DNA from: Candidatus Nitrosopumilus sp.
Lineage (GTDB): Archaea; Thermoproteota; Nitrososphaeria; Nitrososphaerales; Nitrosopumilaceae
Reading direction: 5' to 3'
Assembly: GCA_011055585.1 (NCBI GenBank)
Contig: DRGT01000036.1
Coordinates: 1 to 7,475 of the forward strand
DNA: 7,475 bases
Positions within the stretch are counted from its first letter, which is position 1. Each line of letters begins with the position of its first letter. This document shows positions 5,605-7,475 of this stretch, in pieces. Position numbers and translations under genes: made by a program. The notes under the pieces are model-generated. The model was not told the DNA's origin, searched no databases, and was given only the letters and a program-made list of their open reading frames with translations.

Positions 5605-5772
5605 TTGGAATCAAAAGAAAAATGTTCACTCTGCAATAACCTTATTGAATACAAGTACATGCCAATGAAAGAATGGGAAATTGAAGGGCCACTATGTGGT
5701 AAATGTTATTCTAAGAAAATTTCTGATTATTATCCTGGTGAACATACAAGAGTTAATCTTGATAAAGACTAA
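5605..5772 (+). CDS. Small four-cysteine zinc-binding protein, 55 aa
   Basis: Reading from TTG 5605 gives MESKEKCSLCNNLIEYKYMP followed by MKEWEIEGPLCGKCYSKKIS and a polar tail ending in NLDKD. Two knuckles, C7-x2-C10 and C31-x2-C34, spaced by 20 residues, form a typical treble-clef or zinc-ribbon metal site. The short length and intact frame, an exact TATA box 26 bp upstream, and a stop codon touching the convergent gene's stop (5772/5773) all support a real gene. No catalytic residues are seen; such small zinc proteins usually bind nucleic acid or protein. An internal ATG at 5659 would remove the first knuckle and is unlikely to be the start. Specific role unknown. Confidence 0.82.
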   Translation: MESKEKCSLCNNLIEYKYMPMKEWEIEGPLCGKCYSKKISDYYPGEHTRVNLDKD

Positions 5773-6363
5773 TCATTTCTCTTGTTTTTTGTATTTATTA
5801 ATATAAAGACAATTCCATGTTAAGGGATCATCTTTGACCTGATCTTCTTGAATGAATTTTATGTCAGTGACAGTTTTTTTCTTTTTTAGAAGATTAACCT
5901 GAAAACTTTGAAATTTTGTACAATCACAATCTTCATAATAACAATCATCATTGTCTTCTGCATCATCATGATCCTCTTTTAGATGACCACAATTACAAAC
6001 TGCATCATCTTTAACTTCATTTTTGAATTTTTTTGCGTAGACTCCTAAGCGCAAGTATGCTTCAACACCATATCCATTTTTAAATCGTTCATAATTCTCT
6101 GATTTTTTTAATTCCTTGAAAAAGGAGATATTACTATCAGGTTTTTGTGAGTCTCCACCCATAATGAACCAGTATTTGTCACCAGACTCAACAAATCGAA
6201 TTTTGATGGTGTGATCTCCCCACCAATGAATTGTATTCTGCCAAAGATCCCTCGCTTCTTTTCTGTCTTGAAATAACGGTACAACATTCATTCTTAGATC
6301 ATAATATCGATATGCTACACCCATGAATTCATTAAACCAGGGTATGGAGGACTGACCTGACAA
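5773..6363 (-). CDS. Hypothetical protein with CxCGH-type Cys/His metal-binding cluster
   Basis: A 196-aa protein I cannot name. Residues 1-115 are rich in aromatic residues (WFNEFMGVAYRYYDLR, IHWWGDHTIKIRFVE, YWFIMGGD) and suggest a compact alpha/beta domain. Residues 123-151 hold C123-x-C125-G-H127-x4-H132, an acidic stretch (DDAEDNDD), then C141-x4-C146-x-C148-x2-F151, a seven-ligand Cys/His cluster that probably binds one or two zinc ions. A Lys-rich segment (KKKK 160-163) follows. There is no signal peptide or membrane helix, so it should be cytoplasmic. TTG 6363 is the only usable upstream start in frame and lies 26 bp from a TATA-like CTAAATATC on the minus strand. It is convergent with the small zinc protein and divergent from a winged-helix gene. 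Function unknown. Confidence 0.82.
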   Translation of the reverse strand: MSGQSSIPWFNEFMGVAYRYYDLRMNVVPLFQDRKEARDLWQNTIHWWGDHTIKIRFVESGDKYWFIMGGDSQKPDSNISFFKELKKSENYERFKNGYGVEAYLRLGVYAKKFKNEVKDDAVCNCGHLKEDHDDAEDNDDCYYEDCDCTKFQSFQVNLLKKKKTVTDIKFIQEDQVKDDPLTWNCLYINKYKKQEK

Positions 6364-6384
6364 CGCTCCAAATCGAGGTTGTAT

Positions 6385-6393
6385 GATATTTAG
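6385..6393 (-). promoter_or_regulatory. TATA box for CxCGH protein gene
   Basis: The minus strand reads CTAAATATC, centred 26 bp before TTG 6363. It predicts a leaderless mRNA beginning at that TTG. This matters because the first in-frame ATG would lose the 13 N-terminal residues. Confidence 0.55.
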
Positions 6394-6417
6394 TTGTTCT
6401 AAATTATGGGTAATACC

Positions 6418-6425
6418 CTTATATC
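6418..6425 (+). promoter_or_regulatory. TATA box for winged-helix gene
   Basis: CTTATATC is centred about 25 bp before ATG 6447 but only 19 bp before ATG 6441. The spacing favours the second ATG as the first codon of a leaderless transcript. It lies 25-40 bp from the oppositely oriented TATA box of the CxCGH gene. Confidence 0.5.
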
Positions 6426-6446
6426 ATGTGATTTTCTGTTATGCGT

Positions 6447-6728
6447 ATGGTAACGTATAGGACCAGTATGCAGATAGTAGCGGATCTACTCACAGCTGCT
6501 GAGCAGAGTGGTCAAGAAGGAATTAAGACTACATCACTGTTAACAAAGGCAAATCTTTCTCATTCTAGATTATCAAAGTTCGTTGATAACTTGACAGGAG
6601 CCGGTTTGATTAACAAAATTGAGTTTGATGGTAAGCATACATTTGTTCTCACTCCAAAAGGTAGACAGTATTTAGAATCCTATCAACAATTCTCTGATAT
6701 TGCAGAGTCTTTCGGTTTAGAATTATAA
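6447..6728 (+). CDS. Winged helix-turn-helix DNA-binding protein
   Basis: A 93-aa single-domain archaeal transcription-regulator-type protein. Helix 1 covers MQIVADLLTAAEQ, helix 2 and recognition helix are IKTTSLLTKANLSHSRLSKFVDNLTGAGLI, and the wing is NKIEFDGKHTFVLTPKGRQYL. This is the pattern of small archaeal winged-helix proteins. The C-terminal helix (ESYQQFSDIAESFGLEL) probably dimerises. There is no ligand domain or metal site. ATG 6447 is preferred because of TATA spacing; ATG 6441 would add Met-Arg. Its upstream gap of about 80 bp is shared with the divergent CxCGH gene, so it may regulate that promoter or itself. It ends 2 bp from the convergent membrane microprotein gene. The fold is confident; the target is inferred. 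Confidence 0.88.
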   Translation: MVTYRTSMQIVADLLTAAEQSGQEGIKTTSLLTKANLSHSRLSKFVDNLTGAGLINKIEFDGKHTFVLTPKGRQYLESYQQFSDIAESFGLEL

Positions 6729-6730
6729 GA

Positions 6731-6925
6731 TTATTTTTTAGATTTTCGTCGTTTTTCCCTTAATTCTTTTTGTTCTTTCCTACTTTTCCACGAACTATAC
6801 ACAATGAGAATTATGGCGCCTGCCAACATTGAATAAAATAATCCTGGAGAAAAGGGCGCTCTAGTAACTGCAATAATCATTCCTGCAATCAAAAACATCA
6901 TAATAATTAAGAGATATTTATCCAC
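6731..6925 (-). CDS. Small two-helix membrane protein, 64 aa
   Basis: Two hydrophobic segments, about 4-20 (YLLIIMMFLIAGMIIAV) and 29-45 (GLFYSMLAGAIILIVYS), are joined by a short TRAPFSP loop. A strongly basic tail (WKSRKEQKELREKRRKSKK) follows. By the positive-inside rule both ends should face the cytoplasm. The start is GTG 6925, located 25 bp from the centre of a TATA element shared with the divergent gene, and no Met codon lies upstream in frame before the promoter. The architecture mirrors that of the neighbour at 6983-7162. It has no enzymatic motif and I do not recognise a family. Confidence 0.72.
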   Translation of the reverse strand: MDKYLLIIMMFLIAGMIIAVTRAPFSPGLFYSMLAGAIILIVYSSWKSRKEQKELREKRRKSKK

Positions 6926-6945
6926 GATGCGAATAAAACATAAAA

Positions 6946-6954
6946 TAATATATC
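6946..6954. promoter_or_regulatory. Bidirectional TATA element between two membrane microproteins
   Basis: TAATATATC reads as GATATATTA on the other strand, so the same A/T core could serve both directions. It is 25 bp from GTG 6925 (leaderless on the minus strand) and 33 bp from ATG 6983 (short leader on the plus strand). No second TATA-like box is seen in the 57-bp gap. Confidence 0.5.
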
Positions 6955-6982
6955 TTTTTGAATTATTTCATGCTAGGTAGAT

Positions 6983-7162
6983 ATGATTAAAATTCTGGAA
7001 TTGATAGGATTTGCTTTAATTGCAATAATGTTCATTTCTTTCGTTGGATTAATCCCGGGAGTGGAATCTGGGTTTTCACTACTTTTCTGGGGATGTGCTG
7101 TTGGCACATTAGCAATAATTATCTATAGAAAAAAGAAAAGAAAGGAAAAAGAATCAACATAA
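6983..7162 (+). CDS. Small two-helix membrane protein, 59 aa
   Basis: ATG 6983 opens MIKILELIGFALIAIMFISF, a first membrane segment. A VGLIPGVESG turn, a second segment (FSLLFWGCAVGTLAIIIY, 31-48) and a basic tail (RKKKRKEKEST) follow. An AGGT 7 nt upstream of the ATG could act as a weak ribosome-binding site. The topology matches the divergent neighbour: membrane hairpin plus Lys/Arg-rich cytoplasmic tail. The frame is clean and base composition shows the T-rich second positions expected of membrane proteins. The gene is short and I recognise no family, but the shared promoter and parallel architecture make it credible. Confidence 0.7.
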   Translation: MIKILELIGFALIAIMFISFVGLIPGVESGFSLLFWGCAVGTLAIIIYRKKKRKEKEST

Positions 7163-7239
7163 TTTTCCTTTGTTAATTTACTAAACATTTTTCAAATACA
7201 TACAAGGTTTTAAGAATTCTAGTTGAAAAAACCGACAGA

Positions 7240-7248
7240 TCTATAAAG
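7240..7248 (+). promoter_or_regulatory. Putative TATA box upstream of 28-aa ORF
   Basis: TCTATAAAG is centred about 34 bp before ATG 7278, predicting transcription from about 7270 with a very short leader. Just upstream, GGTTTT (7206-7211) and AAAACC (7228-7233) form a weak inverted repeat. Nothing else is evident in 7163-7277 beyond T-rich sequence after the previous gene. Confidence 0.45.
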
Positions 7249-7277
7249 GAGCATTTTACGTTAATACCGAGGGGAGT

Positions 7278-7364
7278 ATGACGGACATTATTGTAGAATG
7301 GTGGAAAGGACTAGGCGAAGACCTTGAAGATGACATTGAAACTGCTTATGATAATAACTCCTGA
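7278..7364 (+). CDS. Candidate 28-aa acidic microprotein
   Basis: ATG 7278 to TGA 7364 encodes MTDIIVEWWKGLGEDLEDDI followed by ETAYDNNS. It is acidic, with an amphipathic-looking first half containing a WW pair. A GAGGGGAG purine run ends 1 nt before the ATG, which is closer than an ideal ribosome-binding site, and a TATA-like box lies about 34 bp upstream. With so few codons the frame could be chance. I do not recognise it. The alternative is that this stretch is a small non-coding RNA reading toward the convergent tRNA-Thr gene. Confidence 0.45.
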   Translation: MTDIIVEWWKGLGEDLEDDIETAYDNNS

Positions 7365-7393
7365 AAATTTTCTTTAATCTTTTACAAAGCAAC

Positions 7394-7398
7394 AAAAA
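7394..7398 (-). terminator. T-run terminator after tRNA-Thr
   Basis: On the minus strand the discriminator base is followed by five T residues and then GTTG, a usual archaeal tRNA termination signal. No CCA is encoded. Confidence 0.4.
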
Positions 7399-7474
7399 AG
7401 CCTCGAGTGGGATCTGAACCCACGGCCTAACGCTTACGAGGCGTTCGCTCTAAGCCAGGCTGAGCTATCGAGGC
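7399..7474 (-). tRNA. tRNA-Thr(CGT)
   Basis: The minus strand folds as a full 76-nt cloverleaf. Acceptor stem GCCTCGA/TCGAGGC is perfect, D stem GCTC/GAGC encloses AGCCTGGCTTA, anticodon stem AACGC/GCGTT encloses CTCGTAA, and T stem GTGGG/CCCAC encloses TTCAGAT. The anticodon CGT (plus-strand 7436-7438) reads ACG threonine codons. The discriminator is U73, usual for archaeal tRNA-Thr. U36-A37-A38 makes it an expected t6A substrate, linking it functionally to the Sua5 and Cgi121 genes at the other end. No intron. The promoter lies beyond the window. Confidence 0.97.
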
Positions 7475-7475
7475 A

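Noticed and set aside
1..7475. CRISPR array or insertion sequence
   Set aside because: Reading the window showed no regularly spaced direct repeats, no transposase-like protein and no paired terminal repeats around a gene.

Overview
The window looks like ordinary chromosome from a low-GC archaeon, most probably a marine ammonia-oxidising thaumarchaeon (Nitrosopumilales-like). The archaeal assignment rests on an HMf-type histone, ribosomal protein S17e, a Cgi121 KEOPS subunit, TATA boxes about 26 bp upstream of many start codons (leaderless transcripts), and tRNA genes without encoded CCA. A plastocyanin-like secreted cupredoxin of the type abundant in ammonia-oxidising archaea points to the narrower group. 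No tool was run; the taxonomy is inferred from gene content.

Layout. Positions 1-1947 form a translation and tRNA-modification block. It holds the 3' end of a Sua5/YrdC gene (makes threonylcarbamoyl-AMP for t6A) and a TAN1-like THUMP protein overlapping it by 4 bp. Convergent to these are a Cgi121-family KEOPS protein fused to an N-terminal ubiquitin-like (MoaD/ThiS) domain and ribosomal protein S17e with a long acidic tail. Positions 1979-3171 hold a TatD-family metallohydrolase, an archaeal histone and tRNA-Cys(GCA). Positions 3183-5431 hold a secreted cupredoxin and, divergent from it, an AIPR-family protein with a PD-(D/E)XK-like N-terminus, a likely phage-defence gene.

Positions 5432-5604 hold no gene but do hold a long imperfect inverted repeat (about 24 pairs, 12-nt loop) and a promoter. 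Positions 5605-7364 are a run of small genes: a 55-aa four-cysteine zinc protein, a 196-aa protein with a CxCGH-type Cys/His cluster, a winged-helix regulator, two head-to-head two-helix membrane microproteins sharing one TATA element, and a candidate 28-aa protein. The right edge is a complete tRNA-Thr(CGT) on the minus strand.

Functional links. Sua5 and KEOPS (Cgi121) act in succession to make t6A37, and the tRNA-Thr(CGT) at the other end has U36-A37-A38, the kind of tRNA they modify. The most unusual items are the ubiquitin-like/Cgi121 fusion with an internal Gly-Gly, the stand-alone AIPR gene, and the structured intergenic element behind it. I see no insertion sequence, CRISPR array or clear island boundary; the defence gene sits among housekeeping genes.
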